Assembly (NCBI GenBank): GCA_029881495.1
Contig: JAOUMJ010000021.1
Span: 1-47,519 of the forward strand
Length of the DNA stretch: 47,519 nucleotides
Source: Nitrospinota bacterium
GTDB taxonomy: Bacteria > Nitrospinota_A > UBA7883 > JACRGQ01
Reading direction: 5' to 3'
Made by a program: the position numbers and the translations under genes. Under the pieces are notes generated by a model that did not search any database, was not told the DNA's origin, and saw only the letters and a program-made list of their open reading frames with translations. Position 1 is the first letter of the stretch, and every line of letters starts with the position of its first letter. Below are positions 9,039 to 16,246 of this stretch, piece by piece.

Positions 9039-10550
9039 ATGTCTGATAATTTCAGGACCTGTGCTACTACAGGGCTAAAAGTGCACCTTCCGGCACAGAG
9101 GCTGATTATGGTCAACGCCGTAACAGCAGTTGTATTTCTGCTGGTCGGCGGTATTCTTGGCCTTCTCATGCTTCTTACACGCTGGCAGGCAATACACCTT
9201 TTACCGGAAGCGTTTTTCTATCGCTTGCTGACACTGCACGGAATTGCAGTTCTTATCGCATGGATAATATATTTTGAAATGGCGGTTCTGTATTTCGCCG
9301 GAGCAGTTCTGCTCAACGCCCGCTTGGCTGTGCCATGGCTTGCGTGGGTGCAGTACCTCCTTATGACCGTTGGCGGCGCTATGATAACCGTTGAAGTTCT
9401 TCTTGGAAGAGCCGACGTTATGTTCACCTCCTATGTTCCGCTGATGGCGCATCACCTCTACTACCTTGGGGTTATCCTCTTTGCAGTAGGCGCTCTTATC
9501 GGATGTTTCGTATTCTTTGCCACTATCGCAATGGCAAAAGTCGAAAAAACATATGAAGGTTCGCTTCCGCTGGTTGTTTACGGCGCGTTTGCCGCAGCAG
9601 CCATCGCAGTACTTGTTCTTGCTCACGGCGCCATCGTCATGATTCCTACATGGCTCTGGTCGCTCGGCCTTATCCCGATGATGGATCCTGAAATTTACAG
9701 GCTTGTCTTCTGGGCATTCGGCCACTCGTCACAGCAGATCAACCTCTGTGCGATGATCGCTGTTTGGTACCTCCTGGCTACCCTTACTGTCGGCGCAACA
9801 CCCGTCAGCGAGAAGTACTGCAGGACCGCGTTTATCTTCTACATCCTTTTCGTTCTTATTCCTTCAGAGCATCACGTTCTGGTTGATCCGGGCCTCAGCT
9901 CGGCTCACAAGGAGTGGAACACAGGCTACTTCATGCACCTTGCCATTATGGCTTCCATGATGCACGCCTTCTCCGTACCTGCGGCTGTTGAAGTTGCGCT
10001 AAGGAGAAAGGGATACACCAAAGGCGCGTTTGAGTGGCTCAAGAAGGCTCCATGGGGCAACCCAGGGTTCTCATCTCTTGCCATTTCACTCTTCTGCTTT
10101 GGTTTCATTGGCGGAATTACCGGTGTTGTTTACGGTACTGAGCAGATCAACATCATTGCTCACAACACCCTCAGGATTCCTGGTCACTTCCATGGAACAG
10201 TAGTTGGCGGTACCACTCTGGCCTTTATGGGTATTACATATTATGTTCTCCCATTGATCGGTCTTAGGGAAATTGCCTTCCAGAAACTTGCTGCAATTCA
10301 GCCTTACCTCTTCGGCATCGGCGCTATCGTATTCTCGAGCGCGATGATGTTCGTTGGTGGATTCGGCGTATCGCGCAGGCACTGGGATATGTACGGTGCA
10401 GACGCACCGTTCCAAGTAAGCTACGATGCTATGGCTAACGTGGGACTTCTGGTTATGGGTGTTGGCGGAATCGTAATGGTTCTCGGTGGTGCGCTCTTCT
10501 GCGTTATCGCCGTCGCTACGCTTTTAATCGGCAAAAAGGTCCCTGCTTAA
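9039..10550 (+). CDS. B-type heme-copper catalytic subunit, NO-reductase-like active site
   Basis: This is a 503-residue polytopic subunit with about 12-13 helices. Ligands line up with Thermus ba3 oxidase: low-spin heme His67 and His385, high-spin heme His383 (in PGHFHG), CuB His229, His278 and His279. The family stretch HHVLVDPG and MHAFSVPAAVE resemble ba3. Two active-site positions differ. The tyrosine four residues after the first CuB His is Gln233 (GHSSQQ), and the residue before the His-His pair is Glu277. Oxygen-reducing A- and B-type members need the crosslinked Tyr; NO reductases of this superfamily lack it. NO reduction is therefore the favoured inference, probably the eNOR-type group, but O2 reduction is not excluded. 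Electrons arrive from the CuA subunit encoded just upstream. Confidence 0.88.
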   Translation: MSDNFRTCATTGLKVHLPAQRLIMVNAVTAVVFLLVGGILGLLMLLTRWQAIHLLPEAFFYRLLTLHGIAVLIAWIIYFEMAVLYFAGAVLLNARLAVPWLAWVQYLLMTVGGAMITVEVLLGRADVMFTSYVPLMAHHLYYLGVILFAVGALIGCFVFFATIAMAKVEKTYEGSLPLVVYGAFAAAAIAVLVLAHGAIVMIPTWLWSLGLIPMMDPEIYRLVFWAFGHSSQQINLCAMIAVWYLLATLTVGATPVSEKYCRTAFIFYILFVLIPSEHHVLVDPGLSSAHKEWNTGYFMHLAIMASMMHAFSVPAAVEVALRRKGYTKGAFEWLKKAPWGNPGFSSLAISLFCFGFIGGITGVVYGTEQINIIAHNTLRIPGHFHGTVVGGTTLAFMGITYYVLPLIGLREIAFQKLAAIQPYLFGIGAIVFSSAMMFVGGFGVSRRHWDMYGADAPFQVSYDAMANVGLLVMGVGGIVMVLGGALFCVIAVATLLIGKKVPA

Positions 10551-10566
10551 GGAAGGAGAGATTTTA

Positions 10567-10695
10567 ATGCAAGATTTGAAAGAAGAAGAAAGGCCGAAAG
10601 GCTCGGTAATAATGATTTACATATTTTTGCTTACATTCGTAGCCTTTTACCTGCTCAACTGGAAGTACCTCACGGACGTCTGGAAAGTTGGCTAA
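10567..10695 (+). CDS. CbaD-like mini-subunit (subunit IIa type)
   Basis: This 42-residue ORF has one transmembrane helix and begins at ATG 10567 after GGAAGGAGAG, a near-ideal ribosome binding site. The start of the helix, EEERPKGSVIMIYIFLLT, resembles the 34-residue subunit IIa of Thermus ba3 oxidase, which also has a PKG motif just before its helix. It lies 16 bases after the catalytic subunit. Size, motif and position all support a third structural subunit of the heme-copper enzyme. A strong terminator hairpin follows 50 bases later. Confidence 0.8.
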   Translation: MQDLKEEERPKGSVIMIYIFLLTFVAFYLLNWKYLTDVWKVG

Positions 10696-10712
10696 AGGTC
10701 TAATGGTCTGAA

Positions 10713-11621
10713 TTGCAAAAATACTTAACATCACGACTTACGGCTTACCGGCGCCCCTTAAAAGGCGCCGGTAGGCTTTTTTTATTGTCCGCACTTCTGT
10801 TCACCTTTTTTGTCTCCGACGGCTCAACGGCCGAAATGCCCATGAATCACATCGACATGAACACCATTGAGATGTCCGACACTGAAAAGGTTATTGAACG
10901 ATCCGAATCTTCCATAGGACGAACCATCAACAACTATCGGCTGGTTACTCAGGATGGGGAACACTTAATGTTCCATAGCCTTAAGGGGAAGATAGTCCTG
11001 CTTGATTTCATCTATCTTGATTGCCCTGATATGTGCATCATGATGTCCTACTCTCTGCAGGATCTGATGGATAAAATGGACCCGTCACTGCTTGGAAAAT
11101 TTGTTATCCTTTCTGTAAGCTTCAATCCCATCAAGGATACACCTGAAAAACTTAAAGCATATGGGCTTGACTTCACTTCCGATTTCAGCAATTGGCATTT
11201 CGTGACTGCAAGCCTCAATTCCATTGCCGACATGGTCGAAGAGCTTGGCTTCACATATAAAAAAGACGATGACGGTTTCAGCCATCTCAACAGGCTTACC
11301 TTGTTCGGAGCCGATGGAAAAGTAATGAAACATTTTTACGGAACTGATTTCTCCCCAAAAGAAGTTGAGGCTTCCATAAAGGACGCTTTGGCTGGCAACC
11401 TCGTGCCTACCAAGTTTTCCCTCTTTTTAAACAAGGTTGTACTCTCATGTTCGTACTACGACGCAAGAAATAACGTCTACAAAACCGACTATCTGCTGAT
11501 AGGCACCTACATCATCGAGTATGCACTGATACTTCTAACGCTACTGTTATTTTTTCGAGAACAGATCACAAATTTTTTCTCCAGATACAAGCACAAATCT
11601 GACAAAAGTCATACAGGCTGA
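10713..11621 (+). CDS. SCO1/SenC-family copper chaperone
   Basis: SCO proteins are membrane-bound thioredoxin-fold proteins that load copper into CuA sites. The 302 residues show a basic N-terminus and hydrophobic core (about 21-34) like a signal peptide or anchor, then the SCO domain with the copper-binding CPDMC (Cys104, Cys108) and His191 (GFSHLNRLTLFG). A second transmembrane helix lies at about 262-280, and the tail is basic. The only sensible start giving a signal sequence is TTG at 10713 with a poor ribosome binding site. The region encoding the signal core is also a terminator-like hairpin. The partner is presumably the CuA subunit at 8496-9026. Confidence 0.85.
   Translation: MQKYLTSRLTAYRRPLKGAGRLFLLSALLFTFFVSDGSTAEMPMNHIDMNTIEMSDTEKVIERSESSIGRTINNYRLVTQDGEHLMFHSLKGKIVLLDFIYLDCPDMCIMMSYSLQDLMDKMDPSLLGKFVILSVSFNPIKDTPEKLKAYGLDFTSDFSNWHFVTASLNSIADMVEELGFTYKKDDDGFSHLNRLTLFGADGKVMKHFYGTDFSPKEVEASIKDALAGNLVPTKFSLFLNKVVLSCSYYDARNNVYKTDYLLIGTYIIEYALILLTLLLFFREQITNFFSRYKHKSDKSHTG
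10746..10783 (+). terminator. Strong intrinsic terminator inside the SCO coding start
   Basis: A perfect 10-bp stem TACCGGCGCC / GGCGCCGGTA with an 8-base loop is followed by GGC and seven T residues. It lies 50 bases after the mini-subunit gene. The same bases encode residues about 12-24 of the SCO protein if that gene starts at TTG 10713, so it would act as a partial terminator between the structural subunits and the downstream genes. Confidence 0.85.
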
Positions 11622-11669
11622 TTGCTCATTCGGTTATATTGAACTCAAGAAGAAAGGAGTTCTGGCAAA

Positions 11670-12632
11670 ATGAAACAATTTAAAGCTACCAGGAAAAGAC
11701 TGATACCAGCTCTGCTCAGACCGGGATATTCCTTGATAATCTTTCTTCAGGAAATACTGAATAAGCTTTTCACTCCGATTCTTAACCCCATGTATCTTCT
11801 CGGAGCAACCAACTTTCTGCTCTTCTGGATTCTACTGGCTACTGGCGGTTACCTTTTCCTCTTTTACGACATGTCTCCTGAGAGAACCTATGAATCGGTT
11901 CAATACCTTACCATCGACCAGAAATATTACGGCGGCATTATAAGATCGTTTCACAGGTATGCCTCCGATCTGATGCTTGTAACATTAACTTTCCATGTTT
12001 TCCATGTCCTCTTTATGGACAGGTTCCGCAAAACCAGGATGCTGGCGTGGTTTACCGGCGTGGCTATTATTCCGACTTTCTGGGTAACCGGCCTTAGTGG
12101 ATATTTCCTTGTCTGGGATCAAAAAGCTCAATTAATTGCCACATACGCGGCAGAGGCGCTCGATATGCTACCGATATCCGCGGAACCTATTTCCCGAAAC
12201 TTGCTGTCCAATTCATCCGTGAATTCCATGATCTTTTTCGTTATGACATTCATGCACATAGCGGTTCCAATCGGTATACTTATACTTGCATGGGTTCACT
12301 GTATGAGGGTATCAAAACCGCTCCTTGGGCCGCCTCAGGGGCTTGCAATACCGATCTTTGCGTTCTTCCTTGCCCTCTCCCTGTTGAAACCGGCCGTAAG
12401 CCTTGAACACGCCGATCTTTCCGTACTCATCACGAAAATGGAAATCGACTGGTTCTACATGTTCCCAATAGCGATCCCCGAGCTTTTTGATATCAGTTTC
12501 GGGAAAGTGCTTTCAATCATAATCGCATCGCTCGCTTTGCTTTTTGTTCTCCCCCTGTTCATTAAAGACCCTCCTAAAGACGAGGAAGAAATGGAAGACG
12601 AGGACGTAAAAAAAAAGCCCGCAAGCATCTAG
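11670..12632 (+). CDS. Di-heme cytochrome b (b6-like) of the heme-copper cluster
   Basis: This 320-residue membrane protein resembles the N-terminal heme-binding part of cytochrome b/b6. Four histidines in two helices can bind two b hemes: His95 (RSFHRYASD) and His109 in one helix, His196 (FMHIAVP) and His210 (WVHCMRV) in the next, each pair 14 apart. The region after them holds DWFYMFPI, which recalls the quinol-site PEWY motif, but the Pro-Glu is Ile-Asp. A good ribosome binding site (AAGAAAGGAG) precedes the ATG. The acidic tail ends in a run of nine A residues, where a -1 shift would join the next frame. It probably exchanges electrons with quinone; no Rieske gene is present. Confidence 0.85.
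   Translation: MKQFKATRKRLIPALLRPGYSLIIFLQEILNKLFTPILNPMYLLGATNFLLFWILLATGGYLFLFYDMSPERTYESVQYLTIDQKYYGGIIRSFHRYASDLMLVTLTFHVFHVLFMDRFRKTRMLAWFTGVAIIPTFWVTGLSGYFLVWDQKAQLIATYAAEALDMLPISAEPISRNLLSNSSVNSMIFFVMTFMHIAVPIGILILAWVHCMRVSKPLLGPPQGLAIPIFAFFLALSLLKPAVSLEHADLSVLITKMEIDWFYMFPIAIPELFDISFGKVLSIIIASLALLFVLPLFIKDPPKDEEEMEDEDVKKKPASI
12611..12617 (+). promoter_or_regulatory. Candidate -1 ribosomal frameshift site A-AAA-AAG
   Basis: In the cytochrome b frame the codons AAA AAA AAG form the heptamer A AAA AAG, the slippery sequence used by E. coli dnaX. It lies within a run of nine A at 12608-12616. A GAGGA sequence at 12600-12604, six bases upstream, could act as the internal Shine-Dalgarno stimulator. 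A 6-bp hairpin (TCCAGA 12649-12654 / TCTGGA 12663-12668) lies further downstream than is typical. Slippage leads straight into the ferredoxin frame. Confidence 0.6.
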
Positions 12633-13315
12633 CTAAAAGTCTCCCCTTTCCAGAAGACAAGGTCTGGATTGATATAGAGCACTGCACTGAATGCGACCTC
12701 TGTCTGAAGGCCTGTTCTTTTGAAGCTATCAACATTCTTTCTCATCCAGGCGATCCCAGCAGACGCGATTTCGTAATCGATCACAATGTATGCACAGATT
12801 GCATGCTTTGCCTGACGGCTTGCGATTACAACGCGATTTATCTTGAGGATCAAACTCAAAAGGATTTTCTGCACGAGATCAAGAACCGGATAGCCGCGGC
12901 ACAATCCACACAACCGAAATCGGAACCGGTTATCACCGTTTTCATATGTGAAAGGAGCGTAGACCTGGGAAGCATCTTGACGCCAGACTTAAAGCAGATG
13001 AGCAATATCGAAGGGATGCCTGCCATCCCGGTAACATGCGTCGGCGTAATAAACGAGACCATCATAAAGGATACATTCGAATTTGGAGCAGGCGGCATGA
13101 TCGTTGTCGGGTGCCGAACCCTGGACTGTCATTATCGCGAAGGGATGAGGCAGGAAGAAAGCATTATTGGCAAATACGACGCAATGGGACACGACCATGA
13201 ACACAAATCCAAACTGTTCATACTGCGGGTCTCGCCTCTTGACGTAAAGGCCCTGGAAGACGAAATTAGAAACATAAAAAAGGAATTGAAAGGAGAAAAA
13301 CATCATGCCTCTTAA
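12614..13315 (+). CDS. 2x[4Fe-4S] ferredoxin plus MvhD-like domain, probably made as a fusion with cytochrome b
   Basis: This frame is open from 12578 but has no ATG, GTG or TTG before its first iron-sulfur motif. Its first ATG, at 12803, lies inside the second motif. Entered by a -1 shift from cytochrome b it adds 233 residues. First comes a bacterial-type ferredoxin with two CxxCxxCxxxC motifs (CTECDLCLKAC and CTDCMLCLTAC). Then comes an MvhD-like domain (delta subunit of methyl-viologen-reducing hydrogenase family) with FICERS, VTCVG and VVGCRTLDCHYREGM. MvhD normally binds [2Fe-2S] with five conserved Cys; one is missing here. A stop-free run, intact motifs and gene position argue for a functional product. 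It presumably carries electrons to or from the b hemes. The alternative is an assembly or true indel in the A run. Confidence 0.75.
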   Translation, partial: KARKHLAKSLPFPEDKVWIDIEHCTECDLCLKACSFEAINILSHPGDPSRRDFVIDHNVCTDCMLCLTACDYNAIYLEDQTQKDFLHEIKNRIAAAQSTQPKSEPVITVFICERSVDLGSILTPDLKQMSNIEGMPAIPVTCVGVINETIIKDTFEFGAGGMIVVGCRTLDCHYREGMRQEESIIGKYDAMGHDHEHKSKLFILRVSPLDVKALEDEIRNIKKELKGEKHHAS

Positions 13316-13895
13316 AAAATTAAAAAAAGCAGGAATGCACATTGTTACTCTACCGTTCTCAACCGGCACGAACCGCATATCCGCATTCGGATTCGTGATC
13401 TTGGCGCTCCCTTTCCTGATAGTCTACAATTTTTCCACACATCCCATTTTGAAAATGCACGAAGAGAATGAATCTATGCTTATCCTGGACTTCAAACACT
13501 CAACCGCGAAAAGGCACGAGTGCGATGAAGCCGAACTCGAAAAATTCAAGGAGGAAATTTCCGATCGCCGACCGCATATGAGAAGAAATGCCGCAAAGCA
13601 ATGCAGCAGCAGGGACCGCCTCCCGATGTATGTGACTATGAGCCTTGATGGGAAAACCATCGTTGATAAAACAATATATCCCGCTGGATTAAGAGAAGAC
13701 GGTCCGGCATTCATCCATCATCGCAAAGTCGTACCATCCGGAACGCATTCGATTAAAATACTCATGAAAGACGGGCGAATGCATGACGGAAAAGACTACT
13801 ATCACTTCGAAGATACTGTGAATATTCCTGAAAAGAAAAATATACTGGTCGATTTCAATTTTACTGACAAAAAATTCACTATCGAAGGGATTTGA
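13305..13895 (+). CDS. Unrecognised membrane-anchored protein of the heme-copper cluster
   Basis: This 196-residue protein has a basic N-terminus, one transmembrane helix at about residues 27-43, and a periplasm-type domain. The domain contains a charged helix (about 70-90) and beta strands such as LPMYVTMSLDGKTIVDKTIYP, with many histidines (HHRK, RMHDGKDYYHFED). The ATG overlaps the preceding gene by 11 bases and has an AAAGGAG ribosome binding site, so it belongs to the operon. I do not recognise the family. Position suggests an assembly or accessory factor for the enzyme. A terminator covers its stop codon. Confidence 0.75.
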   Translation: MPLKKLKKAGMHIVTLPFSTGTNRISAFGFVILALPFLIVYNFSTHPILKMHEENESMLILDFKHSTAKRHECDEAELEKFKEEISDRRPHMRRNAAKQCSSRDRLPMYVTMSLDGKTIVDKTIYPAGLREDGPAFIHHRKVVPSGTHSIKILMKDGRMHDGKDYYHFEDTVNIPEKKNILVDFNFTDKKFTIEGI

Positions 13896-13909
13896 TTCCT
13901 TCGTTTTTT
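13883..13909 (+). terminator. Intrinsic terminator ending the heme-copper cluster
   Basis: The stem CGAAGG (13883-13888) / CCTTCG (13898-13903) is followed directly by six T residues. The loop includes the TGA stop of the preceding gene. It closes the operon before the convergent ntrY gene. Confidence 0.75.
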
Positions 13910-13990
13910 GACTGCCATACTACCAACAGGTATCTTGGCATCAGTAATGGTGGAGCTTTATATGCAATAAAACTATTGTGCGAAATCTCC

Positions 13991-16246
13991 TTAGACTATG
14001 GGGAAATCGATCGCCATTATCGTTCCATGAGGCGATCGGTTCTTAACCCTTATGTGTCCCTCATGGTCGGCAATTATCCTGTTCACTATTGCCAAACCCA
14101 ACCCGGAACCTTTTTTCTTCAGCGAAAAATAGGGGAGAAATATTTTATCCAGATCATTTGCGTCGATTCCCGGGCCGGTATCCTGTATCTCAATTAATAT
14201 CCTGTTATTCTGCGTATCCTTTCTAGTCTGCACATCTATTTCGCCAATCCCGCCGCTCCCGGTTATCGCGTCTATGGAATTTTCGATGAGGTTTCTGAAT
14301 ACGCGATGAATCTGTTCCGCATCAAGCCGCACCAGGCCTATCGATGCGTCAAAGTCGTGGGATATTTTGATATCCGGATTTGCGCCTTTGTACATCCCGA
14401 TCACGTCGCTGATAATTTCATGCAGTGGCACCATGGTCGGCTTCGCTTCGGGCAATTGGGCAAACTTTCTAAATTCGTCCACAAGTTTTTTCAGAACATC
14501 AACCTCCTGGATGATCGCGCGGGTTGAACTTTCAAATATCTTGCTGAAATTGGTTGATCCCTGCTTATATTGCCTTATAAGCCTTTCCGTATTAAGCCTG
14601 ATAGGCGTTAACGGGTTTTTTATTTCATGGGCCATGAACTGGGCTATATCGCGCCAGGCGGCGGTCTTTTGAGCGTTTATTAACGCCGTCAGATCGTCGA
14701 ACACCACGGCAAGACCGAGAAAACTCCCTCCTACGTCCTTCAATGTCGAGACATGCACCAAAAGCGTCCTTTGCACATCGTCAATCGTCACTTTCACTTC
14801 CATTTCAATGGACTCCCTTTCCCCTTTCCCCATTTCGCGCATCAGGCTTCTCACAGGTTCCAGCCTCAGGGAGTCGAGCACGTCCTCATAATATTTTCCG
14901 ATCGGTTCGTTCTCCTTGATCTTCAATATCATTGTTGCCGCGCTGTTAAAGGTAGTCACTCTCCCACGGTTATCGACAGAAACAACGCCGGTCGTGATCT
15001 TCGCTAGAATGGTCTCTATATATTTTCGACGCCTATCCAGTTCCATATTGATAACCACAAGGTCCGACCTTGACGACTCAAGCTCCGCTGTCATCCTGTT
15101 AAAGGAGTTGATGAGGAATCCGATTTCATCCTTTGATCTCTCTTCGAGCCTTACCGTTAGATTTCCTTCGGTTACCTTCTCCATCGCCTCCGCAAGCTTG
15201 TATATAGGGACCGTGATCTCTCTTGCAAGATAGAATCCGTACCATATCGCCGCGAAGAAAATCAGCATCGTTATTAGAAGCAGAGTAACTTCATAAATGG
15301 CCTTGATCGGAAATTTCTGGAGCTTTAACTGCTTGTACTCGTCGAACGTTTTGGTAATTGCGTTGATCTTTTCCACGACTGATCTGTCTATTGAATTCGC
15401 CAGAAAAACCGCGCCGTCAAGCGCCCCCCCCTTTTCCATTATTGGAGCGAGCGAATATACATTGGAAGAGCCCTTCCCGATCTTAGTCTTATGGATAGTT
15501 GTCCCCTTCTCCAGTTCAAAATAGGAAGTCGGGTCGAATATCATCGGCTTCATTTTCACAATGCCTGGCTTTACCGAATGCGCTAGCTCCTCGAAATTCT
15601 TGTCGAATACTATCACCCGCTCAACGTCATACTCCTCGATACTCTTGCTGACGGTATTTTTCAGGTAGACGGCGTTTTCCGCCTTCAGCATTCTTTTTTC
15701 CTGTATGTACTGGGCAAGCTTTGAAGCCTTTACCGATACGGCCTGCTCCGAACTTGTGTAAAGCGTTTCGGCAACTTCCAGAGAATCCTTCAGTGAATCC
15801 TCTACTGTTTCATTGAACCAGTTATCCACGCTGTTGGTAATCAGTCCGCTGGCAACGATGAACAGAAGGAGCGACGGTATCAGGGTTATCGTGATGAACG
15901 AGATTACCAGTTTTGTTTGGAACTTCTTTACAAAGGCTTTCCCTTCCCTCTCAAGGTAGAGTTTTACAAGGTTTCGCCCTACGAGAACCACCATGACAAT
16001 AAGGAGGATAATATTGATGTTCAGGAGGAAAAGGATCAGGAGATTATTGGCTACCGGGATTTCCGCTCGGTTCCCCTGAAACAGCAGCTGCGCGGTAATT
16101 ACGATAGTGAAAAATATAACAAGCCCGAACGCGGCTACCCTGCGAAGCTGTCTCTTTGCCGACTGTTGTTGCGGAGAGAGATCTTCCCCGCTACCGGAAA
16201 AGAAAGTTTGGAGCCTGGGGATAATGGCTTTTAAAAGCCGGATCAT
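13991..16246 (-). CDS. ntrY: NtrY-type membrane sensor histidine kinase
   Basis: This 751-residue kinase has helices near residues 38-55, 67-90 and 113-135, an extracytoplasmic sensor segment (about 140-315), and a further helix at 318-338. A HAMP linker follows (about 340-392), then a PAS domain (about 405-515), a HisKA domain with phospho-acceptor His540 in FMAHEIKNPLTPI, and an ATPase domain with N656 (NLIENSID), DTGPGI and GSGLGLAIV. This layout is that of NtrY, which with NtrX controls nitrogen or redox genes in other bacteria. It overlaps the DUF4390 gene by ATGA. No response regulator gene is in the adjoining sequence, so the partner lies elsewhere. It is convergent with the heme-copper cluster. 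Confidence 0.9.
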   Translation of the reverse strand: MIRLLKAIIPRLQTFFSGSGEDLSPQQQSAKRQLRRVAAFGLVIFFTIVITAQLLFQGNRAEIPVANNLLILFLLNINIILLIVMVVLVGRNLVKLYLEREGKAFVKKFQTKLVISFITITLIPSLLLFIVASGLITNSVDNWFNETVEDSLKDSLEVAETLYTSSEQAVSVKASKLAQYIQEKRMLKAENAVYLKNTVSKSIEEYDVERVIVFDKNFEELAHSVKPGIVKMKPMIFDPTSYFELEKGTTIHKTKIGKGSSNVYSLAPIMEKGGALDGAVFLANSIDRSVVEKINAITKTFDEYKQLKLQKFPIKAIYEVTLLLITMLIFFAAIWYGFYLAREITVPIYKLAEAMEKVTEGNLTVRLEERSKDEIGFLINSFNRMTAELESSRSDLVVINMELDRRRKYIETILAKITTGVVSVDNRGRVTTFNSAATMILKIKENEPIGKYYEDVLDSLRLEPVRSLMREMGKGERESIEMEVKVTIDDVQRTLLVHVSTLKDVGGSFLGLAVVFDDLTALINAQKTAAWRDIAQFMAHEIKNPLTPIRLNTERLIRQYKQGSTNFSKIFESSTRAIIQEVDVLKKLVDEFRKFAQLPEAKPTMVPLHEIISDVIGMYKGANPDIKISHDFDASIGLVRLDAEQIHRVFRNLIENSIDAITGSGGIGEIDVQTRKDTQNNRILIEIQDTGPGIDANDLDKIFLPYFSLKKKGSGLGLAIVNRIIADHEGHIRVKNRSPHGTIMAIDFPIV

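Noticed and set aside
12803-13315. Independent 170-residue protein starting at ATG 12803
   Set aside because: This start lies inside the second ferredoxin Cys motif and would destroy both clusters, so it is not the real start.
13892-14197. 101-codon plus-strand ORF overlapping the ntrY 3' end
   Set aside because: It begins at the terminator of the previous operon and overlaps the conserved ATPase domain of ntrY on the other strand.
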